Below are positions 1-9,161 of a stretch of 64,000 nt of DNA, one piece after another; the stretch's first letter is position 1; every line of letters starts with the position of its first letter. Origin of the DNA: Proteobacteria bacterium UBA981 (GTDB lineage: Bacteria > Pseudomonadota > Gammaproteobacteria > Ga0077536); the NCBI GenBank assembly GCA_002292285.1, contig DBBP01000032.1, positions 25,247 through 89,246 on the forward strand. Direction: 5' to 3'. Made by a program: the position numbers and the translations under genes. Under the pieces are notes generated by a model, which was not told where the DNA came from, made no database searches, and saw nothing but the letters and a program-made list of their open reading frames with translations.

Positions 1-1521
1 TCAGTACGCGTTTACGAAACCGGCACCGGAGTCGGTGGTACCTGGTACTGGAATCGCTATCCGGGCGCACGCTTTGACTCCGAGTCCTACAGTTACGGTT
101 ATTCATTCTCGCAGGAGGTGCTTGACGAATGGGACTGGAGCGAGCATTTCGCAGCGCAGCCGGAAATCCTGCGCTATCTGGATTTTGTCGCCGACAAGTT
201 CGATTTGCGTCGCGACGTTCAATTCGAAACGCGCATCGCCGGCATGCATTACGACGACGATAGCAACACCTGGGAAGTGATTGGCGAACAGGGAACGCTG
301 TCCCGTTGCAAGTACTTGATCACCGCTACCGGCCCCTTGTCCGCGCCCCAGCTTCCCAATATTGCAGGCCGCGATACTTTCCAGGGCACCAGCTTTCATA
401 CGGCGGCCTGGCCGAAAGAGGGGATCGACCTTTCCGGCAAGCGGGTTGGCGTTATCGGTACCGGGGCGACGGGTGTGCAGGTGATCCAATCCATTGCGGC
501 CGAAGTTGGCCACCTGACCGTATTCAGCCTCGATCCGAATTACTGCGCGCCGTTGTGGAACAAACCCATCGACAAGGAAGAAATGAAGGAAATTCGAGCT
601 CACTATCCCGACTACTTCGCCAAGTGCAAAGAAACGTTCGGCAGCTTCCTGCACGGTTCCGATCCGAGGAGCGTGTTCGACGTGACGGACGAGGAACGCG
701 AAGCATTTTTCGAAGAACTTTACGCGCTGCCCGGATTCGCGATTTGGCTCGCAAATTTCGACGACATCTTTACCGACCAGCGAGCCAATGATCTGATCAC
801 TGAGTTCATGAAGCGTAAAATTCGTGCGCGAATCAACGACCCGGCTACCGCAGAGAAATTGATTCCGCGCGATCATGGCTTCGGCCTGCGCCGGGTGCCG
901 ATGGAAACGAACTACTATGAGGTATACAACCGCGATAACGTCGAGGTGGTTGACCTTCGTGAAGTGCCGATCAAGGAAATCACCTCGGCGGGTATCACGA
1001 CGGAGGAAGGTGCGCACGAATTGGATGTGCTGATCTACGCGACGGGTTTCAACGCTGTCGTCGGCGCCCTGCAGCGTATCGATATTCGCGGCGTAGGTGG
1101 CCGTCCGCTACAAGAAAAATGGGAGAAGGGTCCGCGAACCTTGCTCGGCATTCAAACCAACGGATTTCCCAACCTGTTCACCATCGTCGGGCCGCACAAC
1201 GGCGCAACGTTCTGCAATATTCCGCGTTGCATTGAACAAAACGTTGAATGGGTAGCGGATGCCGTCAAGTATCTGGAAGAAAACAAATACGTCCGCATGG
1301 AAGCGAACGTCGAAGCCGAAGACGAGTGGACCCGGCATGTGTATGACGTTGCCATGGAAACCTTGTTCCCCACTGTAGATTCCTGGTTCATGAACTGGAA
1401 TCGGAACTTGCCTGAAAAGGAGAAGAACTTTCTGCTCTACGCAGGCGGTAATCCCCACTACAGGCAGCGCTGCGAGGAGATTGCGGCGAGTGGTTACGAG
1501 GGCTTTACGCTGACGCGGTAG
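1..1521 (+). CDS. Flavin-containing Baeyer-Villiger-type monooxygenase, 5' partial
   Basis: The reading frame is open from the first base and ends at a TAG, so the gene starts outside the window; 506 codons are visible. Seen: the GTWYWNRYPG stretch near residue 14, the Baeyer-Villiger fingerprint F-x-G-x3-H-x3-W-P at residues 127-138, a second Rossmann loop GVIGTGATG near 147-155 for NADPH, and an ATGF motif near the C-terminus. The N-terminal FAD GxGxxG lies upstream of the window. The family inserts one O2 oxygen next to a ketone, giving an ester or lactone, with FAD and NADPH in the cytoplasm. It is a clear paralogue of the gene at 13622-15232. The substrate cannot be read from sequence; cyclic ketones of terpenoid or steroid type are typical. 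Confidence 0.93.
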   Translation, partial: SVRVYETGTGVGGTWYWNRYPGARFDSESYSYGYSFSQEVLDEWDWSEHFAAQPEILRYLDFVADKFDLRRDVQFETRIAGMHYDDDSNTWEVIGEQGTLSRCKYLITATGPLSAPQLPNIAGRDTFQGTSFHTAAWPKEGIDLSGKRVGVIGTGATGVQVIQSIAAEVGHLTVFSLDPNYCAPLWNKPIDKEEMKEIRAHYPDYFAKCKETFGSFLHGSDPRSVFDVTDEEREAFFEELYALPGFAIWLANFDDIFTDQRANDLITEFMKRKIRARINDPATAEKLIPRDHGFGLRRVPMETNYYEVYNRDNVEVVDLREVPIKEITSAGITTEEGAHELDVLIYATGFNAVVGALQRIDIRGVGGRPLQEKWEKGPRTLLGIQTNGFPNLFTIVGPHNGATFCNIPRCIEQNVEWVADAVKYLEENKYVRMEANVEAEDEWTRHVYDVAMETLFPTVDSWFMNWNRNLPEKEKNFLLYAGGNPHYRQRCEEIAASGYEGFTLTR

Positions 1522-1695
1522 ATATTTTCGGTGCCTTCCTGACGCCCCACTGCGATCAGTCGCTGTGCGTTCGGCCATTGCACATTCTCGCGATGGCCGA
1601 ATGCCAAGGACATTCCACCGCTACGTTGCCACGGAATCAAACTCACCCGAATCCCGGTGGCTGTGCAGCGTGCGGCGGCATGTCTGTCGTCGTAA

Positions 1696-2385
1696 TCAGG
1701 CCCGATGAGCGCCGACCATCGGGTTGATCTCGATCTCCGAGATACGCGCATGTGAAGGAAGCTCTATGACGTACATAAACGCGCGGGCAATATCCTCAGG
1801 TCGCAACGCTTGCGGCTGCGGACTATCGAAAAACGGCGTTTCCACCATGCCCGGGTCGATACTGGTCACCCGCACGCCGTGTTCACCAAGTTCATTGGAT
1901 AAGTTTTTAGCGTAACCACGAATGAACCACTTGGTGGCGCTGTATACCGAGCCCGACAGCGCCACATGCCCAGCCTGCGAACCCGTTAGCAGGAGTTGCC
2001 CTTTGCTTTTCTTCAGATGCGGGATGCCTAGTTTGCACGTCACCGTTACTGCGAAATTATTGACCATGATCATTTCTCGAAAGTTTTCGAGATCACCATG
2101 TTCGGTGCCTTTCGCCGATGCACCAAGGCCGGCATTGGCAAGCACGACATCGATAGAACCAAACCTATCGGCCACTGCGTCGAACATCGCTGTTTGCGCT
2201 TCAATATCTGTCACATCGCATTGAATGGCAAAAGCGTTTTCTTTTCCGAATTCGTCCACCAGAGCATTCAGCTTACCTACCGATCTGGCAGCCAATGCAA
2301 CTTTATGACCGGCAGCTATCGCGGCGCGCGCACACGTTTCGCCGATACCCGAAGATCCACCCGTAATCAGTATGTGCTTCGACAT
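1696..2385 (-). CDS. Short-chain dehydrogenase/reductase (SDR)
   Basis: Classical SDR of 229 residues that oxidises or reduces an alcohol/ketone with NAD(P). The cofactor motif TGGSSGIG is at residues 8-15, an ANAG motif follows, and the catalytic Ser with Y-S-A-T-K (YxxxK) are present. I chose the ATG at 2385 because an AGGGAA ribosome-binding site lies about 10 bases upstream and the cofactor motif then has its usual spacing from the N-terminus; the frame is open for 45 more codons without homology. It converges on the monooxygenase at 1-1521 with a 174-base gap. An alcohol dehydrogenase could feed ketones to that enzyme, but this is inference from proximity. Confidence 0.9.
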   Translation of the reverse strand: MSKHILITGGSSGIGETCARAAIAAGHKVALAARSVGKLNALVDEFGKENAFAIQCDVTDIEAQTAMFDAVADRFGSIDVVLANAGLGASAKGTEHGDLENFREMIMVNNFAVTVTCKLGIPHLKKSKGQLLLTGSQAGHVALSGSVYSATKWFIRGYAKNLSNELGEHGVRVTSIDPGMVETPFFDSPQPQALRPEDIARAFMYVIELPSHARISEIEINPMVGAHRA

Positions 2386-3184
2386 TGAATTTATTCCCTG
2401 AATTTTTCGTACAACTGCTTGTGTCAGAACAAACACGCCATCCGCAGACTGCTGCGATGGCGGCAGGCAAGCATCCAAGATGCTGTTGGTGCTGGCGTCC
2501 AGCCGAGCCAGGCGGCGCAACGTACTTGTTGGTTTATGCCCGCGATCTTTAGCTCTGAACGATCTAGCGGCGCCTAATGTGAAACTGTCTGCTATTAAGA
2601 GTTACATCTCGCGCTGAGCCGCACCTACAACGAATCAGCGACGCGCTCGGTGATAACTGACGGCATGGTTGGAAGCGAATTCTAGTGCAATTACCGGGTC
2701 GTGGCAGTGCGCGGAGGAGTTGTTGGTGGTCGATAGGGGGACAGTTGGACGAACAACCGCAGCGAAAATCTGTTTGGCAGTCTTCCCAAAACTTCACGAA
2801 TCTCCAGTGGAGTGGGACTAAATTCGGGGACAGTTACTGTATATCGGGTGGGGAAATACAGTAACTGTCCCCGAATTCAGGATGGCGATGGAAGGGCGAC
2901 TATCCGCCTTATATTCCCGCCTTTGGACCGGGCTTGTCGGGAGCGGAGCAGGAACCAGCTGCTATCACCGCAACCAGTGCTGTTCCGGCGCGCCGGCTTA
3001 TCGCTATCGGATTGTTGAACACAAAGCTCACGCAAGTGCGCATCGAATCCTGATTAATCCCGACCTTGCAACTATGCTTAAAGAACCTTTTGAACATCTC
3101 TGGCGTGGCCAGCTTGAGGCCGCATGCCAGGGTATGACTTGTTCGCGGGTTCCTTGGTCTGACAACGTTTCCGGGAGCGTCGCC
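2386..3184. other. Intergenic region with GGGGACAG repeats
   Basis: About 800 bases without a convincing gene between two divergent coding regions. A frame is open upstream of the VOC gene from 2882, but its translation is Cys/Arg-rich and unlike any family I know, so I treat it as non-coding. The region contains an isolated GGGGACAG core at 2737-2744 and the perfect palindrome at 2821-2877. It presumably also holds the promoters of both neighbours; I could not pick a confident -10/-35 pair. Confidence 0.6.
2821..2877. repeat. Perfect 22-bp inverted repeat, REP/RAYT-type palindrome
   Basis: Positions 2821-2842 and 2856-2877 are exact reverse complements (22 bp) around a 13-base loop. The arm contains GGGGACAG followed by TTACTGTAT. 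Palindromes with this core commonly flank REP-associated tyrosine transposases in Proteobacteria (recalled, not searched). No transposase is present here, so this would be a non-autonomous element. It may also act as a transcription terminator or mRNA-stabilising hairpin. Confidence 0.8.
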
Positions 3185-4063
3185 ATGTTGACAGTTCGCA
3201 GTGCTTATCACGTTACCCACATGGTCAAGGATCTCGAGGCCGCGACCGCGCTTTACACGCACGTGTTCCAACCGCCAATCCAGGCTGATGGTTACCATGA
3301 GGGCGAGAATCGCGACGCTTCATTCGCGAGCATCTGCGATGCGTATATCGAACTTTTCGCCCCCCGCGACGTGGCGGCGCCGAATCCGACTTCGAACGGG
3401 GCGCGCTATTTGCGACGCGCAGGCGAGAGCCTGTGCAATTTCGGCTGGCTCGTTGACGATAAGATTCCCGACGCAATCCGCTTTTGCGAGGGGCTAGGCT
3501 ACACGTTGGTCTACGTGGCCGGCCCGACACGTTACGCTTTCTTCATCCATCCCAAGCAAGCGCACGGCATGATGCTGGAAATTGCTGCTGAAACGATACC
3601 TGAGGATCCACGCATTGAACCCGGTTGGGCTGAGCGATGGCGGGATAAACATCCGCTCGGTATCGAGCGGATGAATGCCGTGACCTATGCCGTGCAGGAC
3701 ATCGACGGTGCACTTGGTTTGTTGCAGGAATTGACCGACGCGCCTGTCATCCATAGGGCGCTGAACGAAGCGGGTGACGAAGAAAGCGCATTCGTCGCGG
3801 TCGCTGATCACGTCATCGAAGTTCGGCGCAGCTGTATGGATTCCAGTGAAGTCGCACGCTTCATCCACACCAAGGGGCCGCAAATTCATTCGGTCACCTT
3901 TAAGGTCAGAGATCTGGCTCAGGCGCACGACTATCTTCGTGGACTCGGTCTGCGAGTGATCGCGCATGAGCCTGCATCCGCTATCGCGATAGACCCCGAA
4001 GAGATGCTGGGCGCGTGCTACTATTTCACGGACCGGGCCATTCCTTCGGATCCGCGTGCATAG
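3185..4063 (+). CDS. VOC-superfamily (glyoxalase/dioxygenase-fold) protein
   Basis: A 292-residue protein built of four beta-alpha-beta modules: residues about 5-60 (HVTHMVKDLEAA), 80-140 (FGWLVDD start), 160-215 (AVTYAVQDIDGA start) and 235-285 (HSVTFKVRDLAQA start). Two paired modules per domain is the arrangement of glyoxalase I-like and extradiol-dioxygenase-like proteins, which use a divalent metal. I chose ATG 3185 because GGGAG lies just upstream and the first module begins six residues later. The metal ligands and substrate cannot be assigned with certainty; ring cleavage or a lyase/isomerase role are both possible. It precedes the FAD monooxygenase by 193 bases on the same strand. 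Confidence 0.82.
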   Translation: MLTVRSAYHVTHMVKDLEAATALYTHVFQPPIQADGYHEGENRDASFASICDAYIELFAPRDVAAPNPTSNGARYLRRAGESLCNFGWLVDDKIPDAIRFCEGLGYTLVYVAGPTRYAFFIHPKQAHGMMLEIAAETIPEDPRIEPGWAERWRDKHPLGIERMNAVTYAVQDIDGALGLLQELTDAPVIHRALNEAGDEESAFVAVADHVIEVRRSCMDSSEVARFIHTKGPQIHSVTFKVRDLAQAHDYLRGLGLRVIAHEPASAIAIDPEEMLGACYYFTDRAIPSDPRA

Positions 4064-4256
4064 CTGTGGTGATAGGCAACGACAGGCTCCGTGTCTCGGG
4101 CACAGGAGACAAGTGAGCCTAGACACACTGTCCATGCGCCAATCGGCCAATTCGCAATCGTACGATAGAGTACGGTACCAACATGAGTGTGTTGATTAAG
4201 CTGCAGCGAACGACTGTGTCGGAGCTGTCGAACTGAATTTCCGAGAGGGTGCTTTC

Positions 4257-5927
4257 ATGCATGCAGTAATCGTTGGTGCGGGGATGGGTGGGCTGTTTGC
4301 CGCTCTGGCTCTGCGCGAATCAGGCCAGTTCAAATCTATCGATGTTTACGAGCAGACCGCCGAACCCAGCACTGCCGGCGCGGGGCTGAATATTCCACCC
4401 AATGCCGCTCGGCTGTGCACATGGCTCGGTGTCGATCTCGACGGCGGCGACCCCACAGGTGTTCACGGCGCGGTCGACGGCGGTCGTGCGGCAATCCTCG
4501 AAGCCACTCGCGGCATCATGCCCGATGGGACTGTTTCGACTAAACCGCTCGACCACGACACCGCAGTTGGCGATGGCGCCGGTTTCCACCACATGCACCG
4601 TCTCGATTTATTGATGTGCTTATACAAGCGAGTCTTTGAGCTCGGGCCTGATTCGGGTGAGGGCTGTCCGATCCAGGTTCACATGGGAAAACATCTTGAG
4701 GCGTTGCGACAGGACGATACAACGGCTTACGCGACATTTTCGGATGGCAGTACGGCGCAGGGCGATTTGCTGGTGGGCGCGGATGGCATCAACTCCAAAA
4801 CGCTGCGACTCCTGTGGCCCGATGCCCCCCCGCGACGGTGGACCGAAGTCACCTGCTATCGCGGACTGATCCCTCGCAACAAGGTCGCCAAGCTCACGAA
4901 ACTGGACGGCAGTCCGATGGATTACAACCCGATCGATTCGTTCAGTATGGACGCGCGAAAAAACCTGAAGGCGTATGTCATGACCTACTGGGTGCGGGGC
5001 GGGGAAATGCTGAACGTTTGGATGGCCTATTACGAACCTGACTCGGCTGAGTTCGAAACCGATGAAGGCGACTGGTTCCCGGTCGATCCTGCCGAGATGA
5101 AAAGTCGCATGGCCGAAGCGTTCGAAGATGATGTGCGCAAAGACGATGTGCTGGCACTGGCTGGCGCAGTCGAAGCCCCAAGCAAATGGGGCCTGTACGA
5201 CCGCGACGCTTTTGAGCATTGGCACGACGGCCGAATTTGTTTGCTGGGCGATGCTGCTCACGCCATGTTGCCGACTTATGGCCAGGGCGCTGCCCAGGCA
5301 TTGGAAGACGGGGCCGCATTGGGTAGCTGCTTCAAGCTACACGGGGCTGATGTCTATAGTGCTCTGCTGCACTATGAGCGTGTGCGCCATTATCGGGCGA
5401 CTCGCTTCCAGTTCGCTTCCAAGTTTCTGTTTAAGCATCTTGAACCCGAGGACTCGCCGGAACGTCAGCAAATCCTCAAAGCGCTTGATGAGCGCGACTA
5501 CCCGGTTTTCGACCACGAGCAACGCGCTGGAGACAATGATTCCTGGATCTACGCATTCGACGCTCGGTCGATCGGCGATAAGCTGCCCTTGAAAAAACTC
5601 GGGCCCTGGGATTTCCGCTCACGCTCCGACGCATTGCAAGCGCGAAGCGAAGTGATGGGAAATTTGTGGACGCCCGCTGCGCCGTTATCCGGAGACCGCC
5701 AGATCACTCGAGCAGAGGTCGAGCAACACGATTCTTTCGACGATTGCTGGGTGATCATTCGCGGCAAGGTCTACGACATCAGCGAATGGAAAGACCATCA
5801 TCCCGGTGGACCATTCGTTGCGCGGATGCATGCGGGCAAGGATGCCACCGGAGAGTTCGGCGACTATCACAGCAAAATGGCCGAGCGACACATGGCCCAT
5901 TTTCGCGTGGGTGAGTTGATCGAATGA
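4257..5927 (+). CDS. FAD-dependent aromatic-type monooxygenase fused to a cytochrome b5 domain
   Basis: 556 residues. Residues 1 to about 400 are a PHBH/salicylate-hydroxylase-like monooxygenase, with GxGxxG at 7-12, a DG motif (GADG) and the GD motif LLGDAAHAM followed by a G-Q-G-A stretch. The last 70 residues are a cytochrome b5 domain: HPGG at 515-518 gives one haem ligand (His515), His538 in Y-H-S is the likely second, and the domain ends in a canonical V-G-E-L. Stand-alone enzymes of this class are about 380-420 residues and take electrons from NAD(P)H, so a fused haem domain is unusual. GAGAGGG precedes the ATG. It probably hydroxylates or epoxidises an aromatic or enolic compound in the cytoplasm; the haem could donate electrons or sense redox state. 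Confidence 0.9.
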   Translation: MHAVIVGAGMGGLFAALALRESGQFKSIDVYEQTAEPSTAGAGLNIPPNAARLCTWLGVDLDGGDPTGVHGAVDGGRAAILEATRGIMPDGTVSTKPLDHDTAVGDGAGFHHMHRLDLLMCLYKRVFELGPDSGEGCPIQVHMGKHLEALRQDDTTAYATFSDGSTAQGDLLVGADGINSKTLRLLWPDAPPRRWTEVTCYRGLIPRNKVAKLTKLDGSPMDYNPIDSFSMDARKNLKAYVMTYWVRGGEMLNVWMAYYEPDSAEFETDEGDWFPVDPAEMKSRMAEAFEDDVRKDDVLALAGAVEAPSKWGLYDRDAFEHWHDGRICLLGDAAHAMLPTYGQGAAQALEDGAALGSCFKLHGADVYSALLHYERVRHYRATRFQFASKFLFKHLEPEDSPERQQILKALDERDYPVFDHEQRAGDNDSWIYAFDARSIGDKLPLKKLGPWDFRSRSDALQARSEVMGNLWTPAAPLSGDRQITRAEVEQHDSFDDCWVIIRGKVYDISEWKDHHPGGPFVARMHAGKDATGEFGDYHSKMAERHMAHFRVGELIE

Positions 5928-5940
5928 CGAGACGGGAGAA

Positions 5941-6390
5941 TTATCGCCGTAGACCCGAAGCCCCAACCCAAAGTAGGCCGAGGGCCGCGATCCCAAGTAC
6001 CAGCGGACCAATCATTTTCTTCGCGACAGCTCCCCAACTGGTCCCGGGTTCCAGGACGGCGGACGCCGGGTCCAAGGGATCGAAAGCAACGATGACTTGC
6101 TGTCCTTTCGGGTAGCGGGCCAAGATCTCCGAAGGCGTATCCCCCCAGAGTTTCGCTACCAATCGGACACGTTCGGATTGGTGGTCGACGCCAGCGACAG
6201 TGTATCGATATCGCACGTGAGCCCCTGAGCCGCGGGTTCTCGATATCTTAACCACTACGCCTTCGACAGTCGGCCAGGCCTCACTAACGCGCGCGGCTTC
6301 AATCCGCTCTTGTGCGCCGAGCACAGCTGCGACCGCGCCTGCCAACAACAACGCACCGGCCACGAGGAATCCGATCACTGAGCCTTTCAA
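5941..6390 (-). CDS. DUF3592-type membrane protein
   Basis: 149 residues with a hydrophobic helix at about 5-26, a beta-rich segment at about 35-115 and a second helix near 122-144. The central segment (W-P-x-V-E-G-V-V onset, Y-R-Y-x-V-x-G motif, G-x-x-V-x-V-x-F-D-P) matches DUF3592, a family of unknown function in which the soluble part lies between two membrane helices. It converges on the FAD/cytochrome b5 gene with a 13-base gap. No functional link is evident. Confidence 0.8.
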   Translation of the reverse strand: MKGSVIGFLVAGALLLAGAVAAVLGAQERIEAARVSEAWPTVEGVVVKISRTRGSGAHVRYRYTVAGVDHQSERVRLVAKLWGDTPSEILARYPKGQQVIVAFDPLDPASAVLEPGTSWGAVAKKMIGPLVLGIAALGLLWVGASGLRR

Positions 6391-6437
6391 ACGTCGATCC
6401 TCACTAGGGACATGAACGGTAGTTAGACGCTCGCGCT

Positions 6438-6668
6438 TCAGCCGAGACTAGAGGAACTTGCATCTCCTGTCCCCATCTCGTCGTGCGATATGGGTGCGCC
6501 TTTAGTGAAACTAACATCGGACTTTTGCAATACGATGTTCGTCATCCCCCCACCTCCCGAAAAGCGCTGACATTCTCGACAGTGACAAACCGAGGTTAGC
6601 CGCGGTTCCGTGCTGATCTCGAAACGGACAGCGCCGCAGTTGCAGCCACCTGTAATGGGAAGTTTCAT
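6438..6668 (-). pseudogene. Truncated GFA-family (glutathione-dependent formaldehyde-activating-like) gene
   Basis: The first 60 or so residues match the GFA/CENP-V zinc fold, with G-C-N-C-G-A-V-R and C-H-C-R-E-C-Q-R supplying the first zinc cysteines. The family is normally 120-140 residues and ends with an F-C-x2-C-G motif, which is absent; the frame ends at 76 residues in a Ser-rich non-homologous tail. The break coincides with a GGGGACAG core (minus strand, 6467-6474), the same core as the palindromes elsewhere in the window. Start at 6668, with GGGAGAGAG upstream. Probably non-functional. Confidence 0.7.
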
Positions 6669-6932
6669 TCGTCTCTCTCCCGCGTTGTTCGCATCCAGGC
6701 AACTACTGTCTTTGCAGCTCCTGACGGACGGCGAGTTGCCGTGCAATTCTTAGTTATACTGCGTTCAGCATAGCCATTTCGCTGCCACCAACCGCAATGC
6801 CATCTTCATGCTCTTATCCGATCACGTCGGACGGATATGAAGTCCCGGCAATATTTTTACTGACCAATATGTACTCTCCCCAGCACGCGAAGGAATGAAG
6901 TACACAAAGACTCAGGGTTACTGGAGAACAAG

Positions 6933-7802
6933 ATGACCGAATCGAACGACGACTATACGCCGCCGAAAGTATGGAAATGGGACAACCAGGAAGGGGGGCG
7001 CTTTTCCAATATCAACCGACCTATCGCAGGATCAACGCATGACAAAGAACTGCCTGTGGGGGAGCATCCGTTGCAGCTCTATTCTTTGGGCACGCCCAAT
7101 GGGCAAAAAGTCACCATCTTGTTGGAAGAGTTGCTGGCCAATGGCGAGAAGGGCGCAGAGTACGACGCCTATCTCGTCAACATCCTCGAGGGAGAGCAGT
7201 TTGGCAGTGGATTCGTCGAGGCTAACCCGAACTCAAAGATTCCGGTGCTGGTCGATCGCAGTGGGCCAAAGCCGGTGCGTATTTTCGAGTCCGGGGCAAT
7301 CTTGGTTTACCTGGCAGAAAAGTTCGGTCAGTTTCTTCCGTCCGAACCCGCAGCACGAGCCGAATGTCTTTCATGGTTATTCTGGCAGATGGGAAGCGCA
7401 CCCTATTTAGGCGGCGGCTTCGGCCACTTCTATGCTTACGCGCCGACAAAAATGGAGTACTGCATCGATCGCTTCACGATGGAAGTCAAACGTCAGCTCG
7501 ATGTGCTGAATCGCAATCTTTCAGAGCGGAAATATCTTTGCGGTGATGACTACAACATCGCTGATATGGCGACGTACTCTTGGTATGGACAACTCTGCAT
7601 GGGTAGATTTTACGATGACCCCCGCGAGTTTCTTGATACTGATTCTTACACTGAGGTGATGCGCTGGACGAAAGACATTGAGTCACGGCCAGCAGTACGG
7701 CGTGGGTTACGGGTCAATAAAGTATTCGGTCCAGAGGAAGAGCAGGTCGCCGAGCGCCACGACGCAAGCGATATTGATAAATCTTTCGTTGCCGCTCCGT
7801 AA
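6933..7802 (+). CDS. yghU: Glutathione S-transferase, YghU type (disulfide-bond oxidoreductase)
   Basis: 289 residues, collinear with E. coli YghU from memory. The N-terminus has K-V-W-K-W-D, then P-V-G-x-H-P-L-Q-L-Y-S-L-G-T-P-N-G-Q-K-V. The thioredoxin-like domain has N-P-N-S-K-I-P-V-L and F-E-S-G-A-I-L, and the helical domain has G-G-G-F-G-H-F-Y. YghU binds two glutathiones and reduces disulfides and organic hydroperoxides in the cytoplasm. Transcribed alone, followed by a stem-loop at 7821. It is one of several GST-like genes in this window, fitting a detoxification role. Confidence 0.95.
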   Translation: MTESNDDYTPPKVWKWDNQEGGRFSNINRPIAGSTHDKELPVGEHPLQLYSLGTPNGQKVTILLEELLANGEKGAEYDAYLVNILEGEQFGSGFVEANPNSKIPVLVDRSGPKPVRIFESGAILVYLAEKFGQFLPSEPAARAECLSWLFWQMGSAPYLGGGFGHFYAYAPTKMEYCIDRFTMEVKRQLDVLNRNLSERKYLCGDDYNIADMATYSWYGQLCMGRFYDDPREFLDTDSYTEVMRWTKDIESRPAVRRGLRVNKVFGPEEEQVAERHDASDIDKSFVAAP

Positions 7803-7820
7803 CAGCAATTGCTATTGAAC

Positions 7821-7843
7821 TAGGCGGCGAACCACGCCGCCTA
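7821..7843 (+). terminator. Putative terminator hairpin after yghU
   Basis: Perfect 9-bp GC-rich stem (7821-7829 with 7835-7843) around a 5-base loop, 18 bases after the stop codon. There is no clear T tract after it, so intrinsic termination is plausible but not certain. Confidence 0.55.
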
Positions 7844-8339
7844 TGGGGTGTTTGGCGGTCCGGAGTCACCGCGAAAGTGGTCCACCGGCTCGGCGTAGAG
7901 GTAAAGTGGGCGAACGTTCAACTACAAAGACATGTGGTCCGTTTGAAATGACTGTTCATTCCCGCAGATGTTCAAGATGAAGGAGGGCTATATCGATCGC
8001 CGTCGATACAACCGTCGTGGTACCGAGCGGCTATTCCGCAACAATGACGGCCGGCGGCTACGTTTTGATTGAGCTGGCTGAGTATCGGTTTGCGCCAATC
8101 AGGGTACCCGGCGTGCTACGGCAGACCACCATGAAATGTATCGGCGTGGACCGTCCATATTTATCTTGTTCTATCAGTCTGAATTCGACTGACCCTTCGC
8201 TATCAGAAACTGGCGTGTCCAAATTTGGCCGGACGACGCATAGCAACATGTTTTTAGTGCCAGATAGCGGATACTCGAATGTCGCCAGACTTCGCTGTGG
8301 GCGAAACTAGAACTGACATATTTGCCCGTCTGGATAGCA
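7844..8339. other. Intergenic region, no recognisable gene
   Basis: About 500 bases. Short open frames exist on both strands (for example 8017-8310 plus and 8058-8249 minus), but none has a ribosome-binding site or a recognisable sequence, and both are broken by normal stop density. Nothing functional recognised. Confidence 0.5.
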
Positions 8340-9017
8340 TCAACGGCTAAAGCCGACGAAGTTCAGGACATCGTCCACCGGCCGTCGGGTTGATACGACG
8401 TCGTTTGCAGCGAAATCCTCGAGCGGAAATCCCATTGCTACGCACGACATGATGACCTGGTCATCTGGAATCTGGGCAAATTCGCGCACTACCGGCGACT
8501 GCATAATGCCTTGTCCATTAATGACCGCGCCCAATCCCCGCGACCAGGCGGCATTGACCAGAGCATTCACCACAGCGCCGCAATCGAACACGGCGATGTC
8601 GTTATCCGTCAGTGAATTATCAAACGTCACCACCACCGACACCGGGGCATCAAACTGGCGGAAGCCGCGCATCACCCAGTCATGTCGCCGGACCTTGTCA
8701 CCCCAATCAATCCCCATGGCTTCGAACAGCTGTGCGGCGATGGCTTTTTGGCGCTCGCGGTGAACGCCCTGATAGTCACCGTGAATGCGAATTTCGCGTG
8801 AGGCTGGTACGCCTTCCAGATTACGCTCGGTGTTGCCTTGGCGAATATTATCCAGCGCCTCACCCGTAACCGCATGAAAGTACCACGGCTGCGTGTTCAT
8901 CGACGACGGTGCTCGCGTCGCGAGTTCTACAACTTCCCTGATCAGCGCTGTCGGCACAGCGTCCGTTTTGAAGCCGCGAATACTGCGGCGGCCCGTGACA
9001 ACGTCGTCAAATTCCAT
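8340..9017 (-). CDS. Nitroreductase-family flavoprotein
   Basis: 225 residues. The N-terminal R-R-S-I-R-G-F and A-P-S-S-M-N-T-Q-P-W motifs are the FMN-binding signature of the nitroreductase fold; the C-terminal part has G-L-G-A-V and M-G-F-P. These homodimeric enzymes use NAD(P)H and FMN to reduce nitro groups, quinones or activated alkenes. Full length for the family. It lies upstream of, and on the same strand as, nothing it obviously depends on; the AraC-type gene at 9162-10196 is the next upstream gene on the same strand and may regulate it. Confidence 0.9.
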   Translation of the reverse strand: MEFDDVVTGRRSIRGFKTDAVPTALIREVVELATRAPSSMNTQPWYFHAVTGEALDNIRQGNTERNLEGVPASREIRIHGDYQGVHRERQKAIAAQLFEAMGIDWGDKVRRHDWVMRGFRQFDAPVSVVVTFDNSLTDNDIAVFDCGAVVNALVNAAWSRGLGAVINGQGIMQSPVVREFAQIPDDQVIMSCVAMGFPLEDFAANDVVSTRRPVDDVLNFVGFSR

Positions 9018-9161
9018 ATCTCGGTCTCTCGATAAATAAATTTCTGGTTAGTGCACGTCGCTCTGCTATCGCCGGGCGGGCAGCAAGCTGTTTCCGGCTC
9101 GATATTTTACAAACATCAAACGCCATAAGGCGCCGCGATCTCTGCGCGAAGCATTCCGTCA

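Noticed and set aside
103..1017. Long minus-strand frame antisense to the first monooxygenase
   Set aside because: The plus frame carries a clear Baeyer-Villiger enzyme; the antisense translation has no family pattern.
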